DNA of 64,000 nucleotides from Hanleya hanleyi (GCA_036873755.1 JAVTVY010017225.1:1-64000); one strand, 5' to 3'; positions 35,983-47,954 are shown, counted from the stretch's first letter. Program-made: numbers and translations. The notes: a model not told the origin generated them from the letters alone.

Positions 35983-36116
35983 CCTTAAACACACATTCAG
36001 ACACGAAGGACCGCATAGACCAAAACACCATTTAACCTGATGTTTGGTGGCATATATCCACTGCTGCAAAATCTTTTGGTTCAACGGGTCCTTCGTGTCT
36101 AAATGTGTGTTCAAGG
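35983..36116. mobile_element. 134-bp element with ~32-bp inverted ends
   Basis: 'CACACATTCAGACACGAAGG' on the left pairs with 'CCTTCGTGTCTAAATGTGTG' on the right. The full arms run CCTTAAAC... to ...GTTCAAGG with two mismatches. The centre of ~70 bp is unpaired. This is a MITE-like foldback element or a hairpin transcript source. Confidence 0.78.
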
Positions 36117-36984
36117 AGACCGCCTTTTATCGCAAAATAGCACATGCTGCGGATTTCAGAACTAGAATCATAACGCAATCGAGCTAAAGTTTTTCACAGT
36201 TTGTGTATATATATTTTCTCTTGCAGCTACATTAAAAAAAGAAGTATTTTTTAGGACATTTTATTTTTTTCAATTTCAACCGCACCAAACTGCCACCTTA
36301 TACCATCTCCTTTAACATTTTTAGTCGGAATCAGTTGATTCCTTGGAGTCACCAGTTCCAATCTGATCATGCCATCACTGATCTCCCAAACATTTTTTTT
36401 CCAACCGGAATCAGTGAGTAACTGGTGTGTACATGCTGCAAGATATCCACCCTGGATAAGGCATTCTTGAACCCGAAAGCAGTCAAATTATCCAGACAAA
36501 TTTTAGTGCAAAAAGAAGGACCAGGACTTTGTATCCGTTAATTTTCATGTAAAACCAGAGCTCTCCAAAGCAATAAATAGGTATGTTTAGTGATGCGGGT
36601 ATTATAACAAAGTCCGTATGCATGTTGGAATTTTCCATTTATTTAACCAGAAAAGTCCACAAAATGGCAAACAAGCATGCAATTGTACAACAGTGGATGG
36701 ACAACACATGATATGATACATGTTTCTGATAACGACAAAAACATTTAATCACAATATTGCATAATAAGCGGACGGTGGGTACACTCCAAGACAACCAGCT
36801 GTTCAAAGTACAAATATAATGAATTCAGCTCAATATTATAAACTGGATTGTGAAATAATAACCGTGACCATTCAGCCACACATTACATATGTATTTCAGT
36901 TTGGTCATTTATCCCCATACCGAATCGTATTTGGTTTCAGCTACATATTATAGCCCCGTGGAGCTCCTGTTGTTGACCTGGAGG

Positions 36985-37133
36985 TCGTCGTGCGCACGCC
37001 ATGTCATAGTAAGAATATGTCTCGGCTCCTCAGACAGCTTGTCGTAAGAGGGGACTAACTGAAAAGGAACACGACTCGACGACATGATACGACCGAAAAA
37101 TAGTTGAAAGCGACATTCACTCGCTACATATAT
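36985..37133 (+). mobile_element. SINE fragment with the shared tail
   Basis: The end 'CGACATGATACGACCGAAAA' followed by 'GTTGAAAGCGACATTCACTC' is a diverged version of the tail found at 5465-5529. The head ('ACGCCATGTCATAGTAAG') is different from both the 5S and tRNA types. The rest of 36117-37484 shows nothing recognisable. Confidence 0.55.
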
Positions 37134-37484
37134 TTATTGCACAACAAAATACAGAGAACATTAAACACCATCTATTGAAAATGGCACACTTCATTTTCAT
37201 GGTTTTAGCAGATTAACATATACCATGTATACAGAAGGAGGGATATTTCATAAAATTGATAGACAATAATTGAATAAATGAATGGGGGATACAATGAGTT
37301 CTGGGTTTGTTGCATACATTGTACCTAAGCCCACATCAATTTTTGTTTCACGGGTGAATTTTTTATTTATTCGTTACTGGCGGCAATAATAGAACTCAAA
37401 ATAAAAAAGTTTTTTTCCTTTCTTTCTGTGGGTAGATGAGTTTCTGCTCATCTGGTCCAGTTTTATCTTCATTTTGATTATCTA

Positions 37485-38715
37485 CTTCAATCTTGAAACA
37501 AGAGCCCAAGGGGCTTCAATATACGCCCGTATATCTGGAATTACATTGGTCCAAATTTCAAGGTTTAATAGCCTGGATTCCAATTGGTAGCTAGCAATCC
37601 AGAGAAAGGTCTTCAATTTTGTGCTTCTGAGAATGTAACATATATCACATCTTATATTGAATGATAAACTAAAATGAGCTTAACTCTTGGTAACTAGTTG
37701 ACCTTGAAGCAAGAGCCGAGAGCTCACATATCCCACACTGAAATCGACAATAGTCAAACACAAGAAAATAGTTTTCCTGCAAATGGATTTCTTTCAGATG
37801 AGAAAATTTTTCACAAAAGGAAGAAGAAAGTGATTAAGTAAACCTTTGTTTTTGAGTTAATATTAAAACAGATATGAAGGTCATAAAGGACCCCTCCCCC
37901 CCCGATAAATTAGTAAATGTATGGTTTTTAGCAGTTAACTAAATGTAACTAAACAGTTTAACTAAATGTAGCTGTTTCAAACACAGCAGGCAACTCCACA
38001 GGACAAATGCCATATACATGTAGGGGAGAGAATTCTGAACCCAACACATATAGTTAGCTAAACTTGATTCAGTTTTGGGGGGGACTGTGACCTTGATCTT
38101 TGACAAATTGATGTATGGCTCCTCTTGCCATGCGAGTAAGGTATATGGTACTCAAAGTTTGGTACCAATCCATACCTTGAAACTAGAGATATCGCATGGA
38201 CAACAAATGTTAACGGACGAATGGACAGAACCCAACATCGCATTACATGACCTCGTCTTCGACAGGCATACATGTATGAAAATGTGACTTTTAATGATTT
38301 CCTGATTTTGGGGTCACAGTGACCTTGACCTAAATTTTGGTACACGACACATCGTCTTCCCTCAATGTATCCATGGACACAAAAAAAAAATGATTTTTAT
38401 GAATTTCATGATTTTGGGGGTCACAGTGACCTTGCAAATTTCATAATTGTCCATACAATATTAACCAAGATCCAGCCCGGACAAGTCCCAATTCACGGAT
38501 ATTTCAGGAACCAAGGGCCATAAATCTTGAAAATATAACCGAAACTCGAGAAAAACTCTATGCTGCACAACTATGAGGCACTGGCCACATTTCGTGCAAG
38601 TTTCAATCCGGTCCATCAAATATTAACTGAGATATTGCGAGGACAAGAAATTCGGACGGACACGGACAGACGGACAAAGCGATCGCTATATGCCCCCCCT
38701 CTAGGTAGAGGGGGG
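37485..38715 (+). repeat. interspersed repeat family B chain with 'GTCACAGTGACCTTGACC' units
   Basis: It begins with 'CAAGAGCCCAAGGGGCTTCA', a phrase of a type common in bivalve and gastropod repeats. It includes 'TTGACCTTGAAGCAAGAGCC' at 37690 and tandem ~107-bp units with 'TTTTGGGGTCACAGTGACC' at about 38306 and 38412. It ends with a run of CGGACGGACA motifs and a G/C-rich tract (38690-38718). Related units occur at 45240-45900. No polymerase or ORF is associated. Confidence 0.7.
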
Positions 38716-39150
38716 GGGGATAATTAAGCTGAATTTCATAATACCATTTTACATACAAAACAAAAATGGCCAGTCACCTCAACACCATATGGCTTCCCCT
38801 TTAACACCTTGACTGCCACCATAGCAGCGGGTGTACCAGATAATTTCCGCCACCGAGTATTCACAAAGTTAGTTTCTACAATACCATAAACTACTGGATA
38901 TGCTGGCATCCATGATAACCCGCAGCAAACAAACTGCCAGCATTCTGTTACAGTATCTCGAGTATCTTTGGCAACTTGAGTTTGGTAGCTTAATGAGAAA
39001 ATTGGATTGGCCAATGGAAAACCACTGAGTAAACTGATGACTTGGCAAATGTAAGGATACACTTCGCTACTATACTCGGAGGCAGTCAACATGTCAAATA
39101 TATATAATAATGTAATTTTTACTAATTACAGAATTTACTATAAGTGTGGA

Positions 39151-39384
39151 AGTGAGTGAATATAATTTAACATCGCTTTCAACAATATTTCAGCTATATC
39201 GCGATGAACCAACTAAGCACCAAGTTGCGTTCCTGCTACTTCAAAGAAGAAAATCTTTGAAGCAGCATGGAACCAAGACACCCTCCATCCAGAACAGCAC
39301 ACAAGACACAGGTAGGACGCTTTAATATAAGTACATTGTGCAATACAGGCAAGTGATATTACAGTGCTAGACATCACATCATCA
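39151..39384 (-). mobile_element. SINE-like element with shared tail, copy 1
   Basis: Read on the - strand it starts near 39384 ('GATGATGTGATGTCTAGCAC'), passes through 'CTTCTTTGAAGTAGCAGGAA', and ends in 'CGCGATATAGCTGAAATATT', 'GTTGAAAGCGATG' and TTCACTCACTT. A second copy is at 51671-51924. The tail equals that of the tRNA SINE at 5211, while the body is different. The frame at 39213-39467 is a by-product. Confidence 0.8.
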
Positions 39385-40762
39385 AGTTCATGTTGCTTTT
39401 CAGCAAAATGCATTGAAGCAAGAGGAACTCGTGCCCACCCTACCACCTGCCTAAAAGTGTGTAACATAGGTTAGAACAGCTAGATGGCACTGGCACTTGT
39501 CAACTATAGGCTACATCACTGGACATCACTAGTTACTATACATGAAAGAGGAGATTCAAAGATTTTGATGGATTCAAAGGTTGAGTATTTGAATTCCAGT
39601 AACAGCTCATCTCCAGTGATGCATCTCTTGATTGTGGTTTTGAATCTGCGTGAACATGACACATGCAGGCCTGCAAGTGGTTCACAAAGAAAATATAGGA
39701 GAAATATAGGAATTTTCTTAACAAAATATAGGAAAATATAGGAAATAAAGGAGTGTAACAAAATATAGGAAAATATAGGAAATAAAGGAGTGTAAGACTG
39801 TGTACATCGTATGTTCCAAACTTGGAGGCATTTGCAGGCCTGCGGATACCAATCTTACTGAAAACTACATCACATCAGGTGTTCTATAAAGCAGGGAGGC
39901 GGTGGTTAATGCATTATTCTATCTAGTCTAATCTAAGGTTAGACTTCACAATTGTTTCTGATAACATATACATATGGTGGGCTAGTTCCATAAGGGCAAC
40001 CTGGCTGACCCCATGGCATCGGGGCCCAATGCCCGATCGATGCTCCAGTACAAATACGCCGGAAATATCATATGTCATTACAATCACCTGATCAATGGCC
40101 AACTATTTCCCTGGCAACCGAGTCCTAGCTTCAGGTCAAACCCCACGACGAATGCCCGGATCATCCATTTCATTCCGGACAATCGTGACCCAGATCTTTT
40201 TGTTATTTAGTCATTCAAAATTTTGGATAGTTCCACAAGAGCACAGAAATGTGCACATATATATATGAGCTTTCAATGATTGAGTATCCAGCATACACTA
40301 AATGAGATTAAAGCTTTCAAAGCTGGGATGATACAACACTACATATATGTATCACACAGGAAAGAGGTAGAGAGATGCCCTGCAAAACTGTTTAATATGC
40401 TACAATGTCTGAACCAGTGTATCACCCACTGCAACCATTGAACAAAGTGGCTAGTAAATTGTGTTCTGTGTGGATTAGATGTTTTATCTGTCCAATGGAC
40501 AGGCTGCTAATTTATCCAGTCAATGGGTAGACCTGCTAGAGAACTTTGACCCCTGACCAATTGTTTTACTTTTTTGGCACTTCATCTCCTGGGTCTGCAC
40601 AAGTTCTTAGCAGTGTTAGTTATAGTACCTCCTTGACTGATACAGGTAGTGGGCACACAGCAGGTCCATAGCAAATTATACAGTTCTGCAAGGTACAGAA
40701 GATACGAAGCATACATACAATGATACAGGTTTACAGTGGACTACAGCCAATTCACTTTAAAG
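39385..40762. other. no gene recognised
   Basis: A short duplication of 'AAAATATAGGAAAATATAGG' lies at about 39720-39795 (unit ~40 bp). Otherwise nothing is supported. Confidence 0.5.
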
Positions 40763-40858
40763 TATGTTATGCATGGTAGGGGCCTACCAAAGTACCACTG
40801 GTAATAATGGTATGTTATACATGGTAGGGGCCTACCAAAGTACCACTGGTAATAATGG
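40763..40858. repeat. 48-bp duplication
   Basis: Two near-identical units (TATGTTATGCATGGTAGGGG...) differ at one position. Each contains the palindrome GGTAGGGGCCTACC. Confidence 0.96.
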
Positions 40859-40934
40859 TTTGTACACCCCATGAGATAACTAAAATGAGAGAATATAAAA
40901 GATAACACCAGACCGTAATACGAAGCTGCGCATC

Positions 40935-42124
40935 AAAAAACCCCTCGGCTCTGGGTACATTCATAATGTATTCAATTTGAACCAAGATGTCAGAAACACC
41001 AAGCAGTCACAAATATACAGATTATCAAAAATTTTGCAATTAGAAATGACCCCTAAGATTTCCGTCCAATCAGAGAACCGGTATTCATTACATAAGTTTC
41101 TTGATGCATCAATGATGTATACCAAATTTTACATCGAACATTTGAACGGTATCAGAGATAGAGATCATTAATGATTTCGAATAAATTAAAGATGGCCGCC
41201 CATCCTTCCCGCCACTTACAATATTCATTGAAAGTCTCTTGATACATTGATGCTGTATATCAAGTTTCGTATAGAACACTGAAATGGTATCAGAGATATA
41301 CATCATTAAAAATTTTGCATAAATTAAAGATGGCCACCAAGGTTCCCGCTCAATCAGAGAAACCAGAAATGTCATTTGTCGTAAGTCTCTTGATGCATCG
41401 ATGATGTGTATCAAATATTACATCGAGCACTTGAACGGTATCAGAGAACGAGATCATTAATGATTTTGCATAAATTAAAGATGGCCGCCCATCCTTCCCC
41501 CCCACTCAGAGGAACTGATGTGGTTATTCAATGCAAGTCAGTTGATACATCGATGCTGTATATACCAAGTTTGGTATAGAACACTTAACTTGGATCAGAG
41601 ATATATATCATTAAAGTTTTTGCATAAATTAAAGATGGCCGCCAAGGTTTTCGGTCAATCAGGTCCTGATTCAAAGTATCTGGATGTATCGATGAGGTAT
41701 ACCAACTTTCATATAAAACAACTGAATGGTAACAGTGATATGTATCATTATCGATTTCGCATAAATTACAGATGGCCTCCAGGATTTCCAGCTAATCAGA
41801 AAAGCCGGTTTGGTAATTCATTGAAAGTTGCTTGATGTATCGATGATGTATACCAACTTTCGTATTGAACAGTTGAACGGTTTCCGAGATATGGATCATT
41901 ATCCATTTCGCATAAAATTAAAGATGGCCGCCAAAGTTTTCATCCAATCAGGTCCCAATTCAATAGGCTTCTGGTCCTCAACTAGGTAAATAAGCATACC
42001 AAATTTGGAATTCTTCAGTGGAACCGTTCTCCGGCTATCTCGCTCACGTACGGACGTACGGACAGACGGACGTACAAGACGACGACAATACCCCATGGCC
42101 AAAATTGCCCGAGGGGTAAAAACA
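40935..42124 (-). repeat. interspersed repeat family A, second copy in opposite orientation
   Basis: Subrepeats marked by 'AAATTAAAGATGGCCGCC' occur at about 41186, 41325, 41478, 41630, 41770 and 41918. The end near 42124 has 'CCCGAGGGGTAAAA' and a run of ACGGACG motifs, complementary to the start of the copy at 1588. This copy has one more subrepeat than the copy at 1588-2490. Confidence 0.87.
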
Positions 42125-42260
42125 CATTTCTACCAGTAACATTATATCAGACCAAAAATTCTACAGCAATATCATATGGAGATGCATGAATGAATAATGT
42201 CAATGGAATACAGATATATAAATGGATGATTGAGATATAAATAGGAATAATGTTTCTAAT

Positions 42261-42760
42261 TCTATACAGCAATAAATAATAGAAACCAGATCTACTTTCA
42301 ACAGGTTAGGGCAATCCTGCTCTCTAAAATGGAGGTGAAAAAGGTCGTTTTTGCTCAATAAATCATTTCACATAATGAATTCAGCAAAATTCTCTTGAGA
42401 CGTACAGACGTGCATCAAATGGTAGTAAATAAATAAATAGTCATCTCTCTAATTTGCATAATTTGCGACAAACATCTGTCGCGCTGTTTCAACATTGGCT
42501 GGTTTTTCAAATGGCAAATTAATTTTAGGACATGGAACAATAGATAAATCAATGTGCCTGAAGCTTTTTAGGCATTGGGTAATAAGGCATTAAAAGTTAT
42601 TGAGCAAAAACGACCCTTTTTACCTCCATTTTAGAAAGCAGGATCGCCATAACCTGTTCAAGGGATGAACCGAGGTCCATGATGGTAAAATTCTATACAG
42701 CATTAAATAATATAGAAACCAGATCTACTTTCAAATGATGAACCGAGGTCCACGATGGTG
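42261..42760. repeat. ~70-bp tandem duplication, first copy split by a MITE
   Basis: The unit 'TAGAAACCAGATCTACTTTC' to 'GATGAACCGAGGTCCATGAT' occurs at 42261-42301 plus 42662-42690 (interrupted by 42302-42656), and again, intact, at about 42691-42760. The intact unit is the empty insertion site. Confidence 0.9.
42302..42656. mobile_element. MITE family M1, second copy, TTCAA target duplication
   Basis: It starts CAGGTTAGGGCAATCCTG and ends with the complementary CAGGATCGCCATAACCTG. Inverted arms of about 60 bp include 'AAAAAGGTCGTTTTTGCTCA' and its complement. TTCAA flanks both sides (42297-42301 and 42657-42661). The interior shares 'GGCAAATTAATTTTAGGACA' with the copy at 7926. Confidence 0.92.
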
Positions 42761-43619
42761 GATTCATCAACAGCTAAATAAATTCACAAATCTGTAAAAT
42801 CTGAAATTGTTCCTGATTGCAATTTCAAACATTGCATTAGTTAAATGCCCAGTTTGCCCAAAATGCAAACTCAATGCTGGTACTCAGGGATTCATAGAAA
42901 ATTTCACAAACCGAAAATGGAAATCTGAGGTTATTTTCACCAAATTTGAGTTTTCAATTTAGTTTTGCAGCTAAAATTGATTTTTATTAATTTTACCTAC
43001 CAAAATTGCAATTAATCCACATTAGCTTTTGAGGAAGGAAAAATGTGAAATATTCATTTTTTTAGGGCATGAAAAATCGACATTTTCATCTAAAATATCC
43101 AGTTTTCATCTCTGAAACTGAGTTTATAAACTCCTGCAATTTACACACCCATATTCGGTTTGTGAAAGTGACTTCTATGAATGTCTGGTACTACAATGTA
43201 TCGACTATTGCTGGAAAGGTAATGGGTGCACATATAAAACAGTGACAATTAATATTTACATTGAACAGGATCTCTTGTACATGTACTGCATACATAATCA
43301 TTATTAAATTCTCCATAAAACAGGCCAAACCAGAATTACGTTAACATACATTCCTGTACTGATACTATATAATAATGTACTTGTAAATCCATATTCTTGG
43401 CATGAATCAATTTCATAGGCTATAGCCTTTTCATCACCGACAGCTAAAAAAAAAAATCTTTTGGTTTCTACACAAGCAGTTCATTCAGGTTCATTTTTCT
43501 TCTAAAAAAATGCCTTGTTTTTCTTTTAAAAGAAAATGTCTGAGAAGCTGGAGACTAATTTCATTCAGCCTTATAGACAGACACATAAAACAACACCAGC
43601 TCCATAAGATCTACATTTC
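42761..43619. other. no gene recognised
   Basis: AT-rich. Many 'AAATTGA' and 'GAGTTTTC' phrases suggest low-complexity decay. No gene is supported. Confidence 0.5.
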
Positions 43620-44045
43620 CAAGATACACATTGTGTATAAATAAGATACACACTTGTATATGTATGAATAAGATACACACTTGGGTATGAATAAGATGTA
43701 TGTGTATGAATATGATACACAAATGTGTATGAATAAGATACACAAATGTGTATGAATATGATACACAAATATGTATAAGATACAGAATTGTGTATGAAGA
43801 TACACAAATGCGTATGAATGAGATACACAAATGTGTATAAATAAGATACAAAATGTGTATGAGTATGATACACACTTGTGTATGTATGAATAAGATACAC
43901 ACTTGGGTATGAATAAGATATAGAAATGTGTATGAATATGCTACACAAATGTGTATGAATAAGATACAAAATTGTGTATGAAGATACAGAATTGTGTATG
44001 AAGATACACAAATGTGTATGAATGAGATACACAAATGTGTATGAA
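43620..44045. repeat. 23-28-bp minisatellite 'GATACACAAATGTGTATGAA'
   Basis: About 17 units, each with the near-palindrome 'ATACACAAATGTGTAT', separated by GAATAA or GAATATG. Frames of up to 189 codons on the - strand are repeat by-products (Tyr/Ile/His/Ser-only translation). Confidence 0.96.
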
Positions 44046-45239
44046 TAACTCTTCTGTTGTTCACAAAATCCAATACAAAGCACACAAATATATGTTGATG
44101 AATGTATAACATGGTACAATAGCTCTTCATCTCAGAAATACAACAACGGATTTCAAAATCTTATATATATTCAATCAGCCTACTAAAATTCAATTAGTCC
44201 TGATCTTGTGGACAAAATTCAATGAGTCATTCACTTTTATTGCGCTCCAAAGCCATTAAAATAAAGAAGAAATACATTATCTGGATAATTTTTGACCATT
44301 TTTATGAATTTTCTCATAAATTTAGATGACCCCCTGATTTTAAAGTGGGAAATTTCACTTTCCATGATTGTACTGCAGGATCCACCATCTACAAATGTAC
44401 ATGTATGTACTATCATAGCACACATTTATATATCTTATCAATCTACAAACACAAAAAATAGAGCTCTTTCTCCTCTAATAGAAATTACACTTGAAATTTC
44501 AAACTGACTTTTTTTTTTCAGAGCATTTAGTATATTCATGTAAAATCTTAAACAGAAAATCAATCTTTAACATTTTACAAGCACTGAAAAAATGTAAAAA
44601 TTCGAGCACTTTTTTTCACAGAAATGGCACAGCAGATTTCAACATGAATACTTTTAATAAAATACAATAAAAACATTTTGATTTCTTTAGCTTAAATCTG
44701 ATTGCCAAATTTTAGAGTCCCATATATGCTAGATTGAGGACTTTTGGCATAGATGATAGTAAAATATTCATTTGCAACATACAGCCACTGATAGTCCATT
44801 TACCATTCTGGCTGCTGTTACACACCAGAGCACAAACTGGAGGCTGCACAGACTGTTCTGTTAGCTATATTGGGCAGTATTAACTGGGGCACTTATGGGA
44901 GAAAACAGAATGAGCAAAACTGCTAATTAATTGAGAATGTATGGATAGAAAATTTAATATTTAAAGAGTACTAAATTATGACCTACCTTGGTATAATCAA
45001 GTTTTGTCTGCAAATTATTTGCTAGGCTACATTCAAAATTATCAATTTGACCGAAAATACAAAATTATGATGACCTCAATTAACCTCATCTCATGAAACC
45101 AACACAAATCAGAGCCAAAATTGGCTTCAAAATACACCGAAAGATTTAATACGCTGAAAGATTGAAATTTTGGAGTGTAACAATCAGCTTTCCCGATATA
45201 CAGCTTTTGAAAATTTCTTGACCAAGGTGATTCGTTGGT
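44046..45239. other. no gene recognised; possible MITE trace
   Basis: 'GAAATTTCACTTTCCATGAT' at about 44348 faintly resembles the 7557-type MITE interior. Nothing else can be supported. Confidence 0.4.
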
Positions 45240-45900
45240 CACATTCCACAGCGCTGAATTGGAAGTCATTTCCTGATCTTTGGGCTGAGTGACCTTGACT
45301 TTCAATTTGATACTCTACACATTATCGCCCCCTAATGTTTGTTAAGCTCGGCCAATACTTGGATGGGTGACCGGGTGCTGTACTGGCTGATCAGTTTCCA
45401 GGGTCATAGGAACTGTGAGCACTCTTGTGTTCTGGCACATGTAGGCACCGTCGTGATATGACTGAAACAAGGTTGAAAACGATGTTAAACCCTACTACTC
45501 ACTCCTGAAAAGAATAAAACGAAATTTTGGATGATGTCCTGATTTTTGGGCTGGTGACCACCTTTGAACTTGACATCAATTTTGGGATGCGACACGTCTC
45601 CCCCAAAGTATCTATTCAAAAACAAAATAGCGATTTTATGATTTCTTCATTTTGAGATCAGCTCAGTGACCCTGAAATTTTGAACTTGAGCTCAATAATG
45701 ATAGGCAACATCTTCTACCCCTAATGTATCATCTTCTACCCCTAATGTATCATCTTCTACCCCTAATGTATCAAGTCACAGAAAAATTGCAATTTTCAAA
45801 GATGTTTTCGGCCAAAGTGACCTTGACCTTGACCTCCATTCTGTGACACATCTTCTCTCTGTAGTGTCTCCATTCACATAAAACTGAAACTGTAGATAGA
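45240..45900 (+). repeat. family B related repeat units with an inserted 5S SINE
   Basis: 'GTGACCTTGACTTTCAATTT' at 45290, 'GGTGACCACCTTTGAACTTG' at 45550 and 'AAGTGACCTTGACCTTGACC' at about 45815 mark diverged units of the kind seen at 38050-38440. A 21-bp unit (ATCTTCTACCCCTAATGTAT plus C) is triplicated at 45710-45772. The array is interrupted by the SINE at 45341-45507. Confidence 0.65.
45341..45507 (+). mobile_element. 5S rRNA-derived SINE, 5'-truncated copy
   Basis: It begins inside the 5S sequence at 'GTTAAGCTCGGCCAATACTT', continues 'GGATGGGTGACCGGGTGCTG', then 'CTGATCAGTTTCCAGGGTCA'. The tail has 'CGTCGTGATATGACTGAAAC' and 'GTTAAACCCTACTACTCACT'. It shares with the copy at 4651 the loss of the same ~13-base 5S segment before GGGTGCTG and the post-5S phrase 'TGATCAGT.TCCAG'. 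Confidence 0.87.
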
Positions 45901-46484
45901 AAACTGTCACAAACACGATCAGATGGAAATCACCATCACATCAGCCTTTTTGGCAGGTGAATAAAAAAGATAAAATTGTCATGTTTCCATCAAATATCTA
46001 ATGTTAACTAATAAATAACATCTTTGCTTATTTTCTACCTTCTCCTGTGTAAGAGCCTAGATTCAACCGTTATGTAATATGACAGAATCACAAACTGTAC
46101 ATTCTCTGATATGTCCTGGTGCATAATGTCAGATGAACTGGTAAATGGACCATCAAACACAACCATGATGAAACTTTGTTTCAACCATAGAGCAATAGTG
46201 TGCATACACAAAAATAAACAGTTGTCATGTTTTGACAACCTTTCCTCATATCACAATTACATGCAATGGCTCGGGAATAGAAAAAGCAATTTGCAGAAAA
46301 TATAAAATACAGCCATTATTCATATGGAATACAACAAGCTTTGGTATTTAATAGACAATGTATCAATGTTACATATTCCCACTCCACCAATAAAAAATCC
46401 AGTATCGTTTGTTTTGAGAACTTCTGGATTTTGGGAGTTGATTTTGTTGATTTTGGTATAGAGCTACTAGTATATGAATACATG

Positions 46485-47954
46485 TACAGTACAAGGCAGA
46501 AATAACTTGTTCATAAACGCGAGTAGAACGCGAAGTAATCGGGACTGACCCGCGCTAGTTTATTGAAGAAGTCGCGACTATAAATTTCGGAACACGCGGT
46601 TTAGACCCGACTGCTTTCTGTAAACGCGTCAGCGTGTAAAAGCGGCCGATGTCGCTATCGACGCGATCGTCTCGGGTTTTAGCGCGATTCACAGGCATAT
46701 TTCGAAAGGGATTACTTTATTGATCGCGTCAGATGGAGTCTTGTTGGCCGAACAAGCCAAGATTGACCGCCACGTAAGAAATTCCCCACACAGTAAAATG
46801 TTCGTCGAGTGAAAGTTCATTGATAGTCCACACCATTCAATAACGAAATAATCGGAAATATAAGTTCAAAGTTTATTAAGAATCATACTATAAACGTACA
46901 TGTATAAGAAGTTTATTTTGTTGAAGACGTACCTTCATTGTGATGGAAATTGAGAAAATCAGCGAAGAATTTGCCGTTTTTTGAACCATCTTCAGCGTCA
47001 TCGAAATCTCATTTTCCGCGGTAGAATGTGGGAGATATTGGCCTCATTCCAAAGGCCATTTCCCCCACTTTCGACCTATGATGAGTGATTTAACAACTAA
47101 CAAAGAAATCACGAAGAATTTGATTGAATAGACATGTCCTTGTCATGAATATTCGTTCGATAAAACAAGGTCGACTGAGCTGGTTAATACCGCGAAGCTG
47201 ATTAGTTGAGAATGAGGTCATCGTAGGAGAGTCTGTGAGACAATCGCAGCGATTGACCGGCTGTCTGTCTGTATGCCGGTCTTCAGTGCCGAGTGAATTT
47301 ATCGCAGAGAAAATGCCTCAGTTGGAAACTTTAGCGAGCCGACTGTTGGATTTACAATGGAAATAAAGGGTTTCTCCGATTTATATGTCGGATTAAAACC
47401 CACAAAGATGATGTACTGGTATTTTAGCACGATCGTCCGCTTGAATTGAGCGAATCGTGATGAGATTTGTTATGAAAATTATCGTTTGGCTGGGACATAG
47501 ATGCAAGGTAATGCTCATTGTTGCCGAAATCAATTTTTTTTCTCGCCTGGTCTGGTTTTATTTTAGACACAAAAGGGCAGATATTTTCAAGGACAGATTA
47601 ATTAAAGTGTGGGCTTTCTGAAAATATATATATATATATCAAGCTACATGCAAATATATTGCTTCAAAAAACACGGTCCATAACAAAATCCTCCCGCATG
47701 CATTCATCTGAGCATACAAGGCTGACAAACGAGACTATCGGCAAGTAGCAAAGGAACTCGTTTATTAACAACACGCGACTTGTTCTGATCGCGTCATGCA
47801 GTTACGGCGTACCGTCGACGCGTTTCAGTCGAGATTATGCTTTTGTTTTTGCGCGATTTAGGCGAGTTTTCAGGCTGCGATTAATAAATGATAGTCGCGA
47901 AAATGATTTTTTTCACTCGCGTTTATGAGCAAGTTATTTCTGCCTTGTACTGTA
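46485..47954. mobile_element. 1.47-kb non-autonomous DNA element, family M2 ends
   Basis: The ends TACAGTACAAGGCAGAAATA and its complement form ~40-bp inverted repeats (through 'CTTG.TCATAAACGCGAGT'). CATG lies on both sides (46481-46484 and 47955-47958), a possible 4-bp target duplication. The subterminal regions are unusually CpG-rich ('GTCGCTATCGACGCGATCGT'; 'GTACCGTCGACGCGTTTCAG'). No frame above 60 codons is present, so it cannot encode its own transposase. Confidence 0.85.

Noticed and set aside
38736..39092. 118-codon - strand frame with 'AAMVAVKVLKGKPYGVEVTGHF'
   Set aside because: It looks partly protein-like, but no splice sites, family or neighbouring exons could be found. It abuts dispersed repeats, so it may be a piece of a repeat.
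41109..41835. Frames over the 41-kb family A repeat
   Set aside because: They follow the ~150-bp subrepeats, and equivalent frames in the copy at 1.6-2.5 kb are not conserved.
43561..44130. Frames of 189 and 182 codons on the - strand
   Set aside because: Translation of a simple 'ATACACAAATGTGTAT' minisatellite. Several frames of the same strand are open at once.
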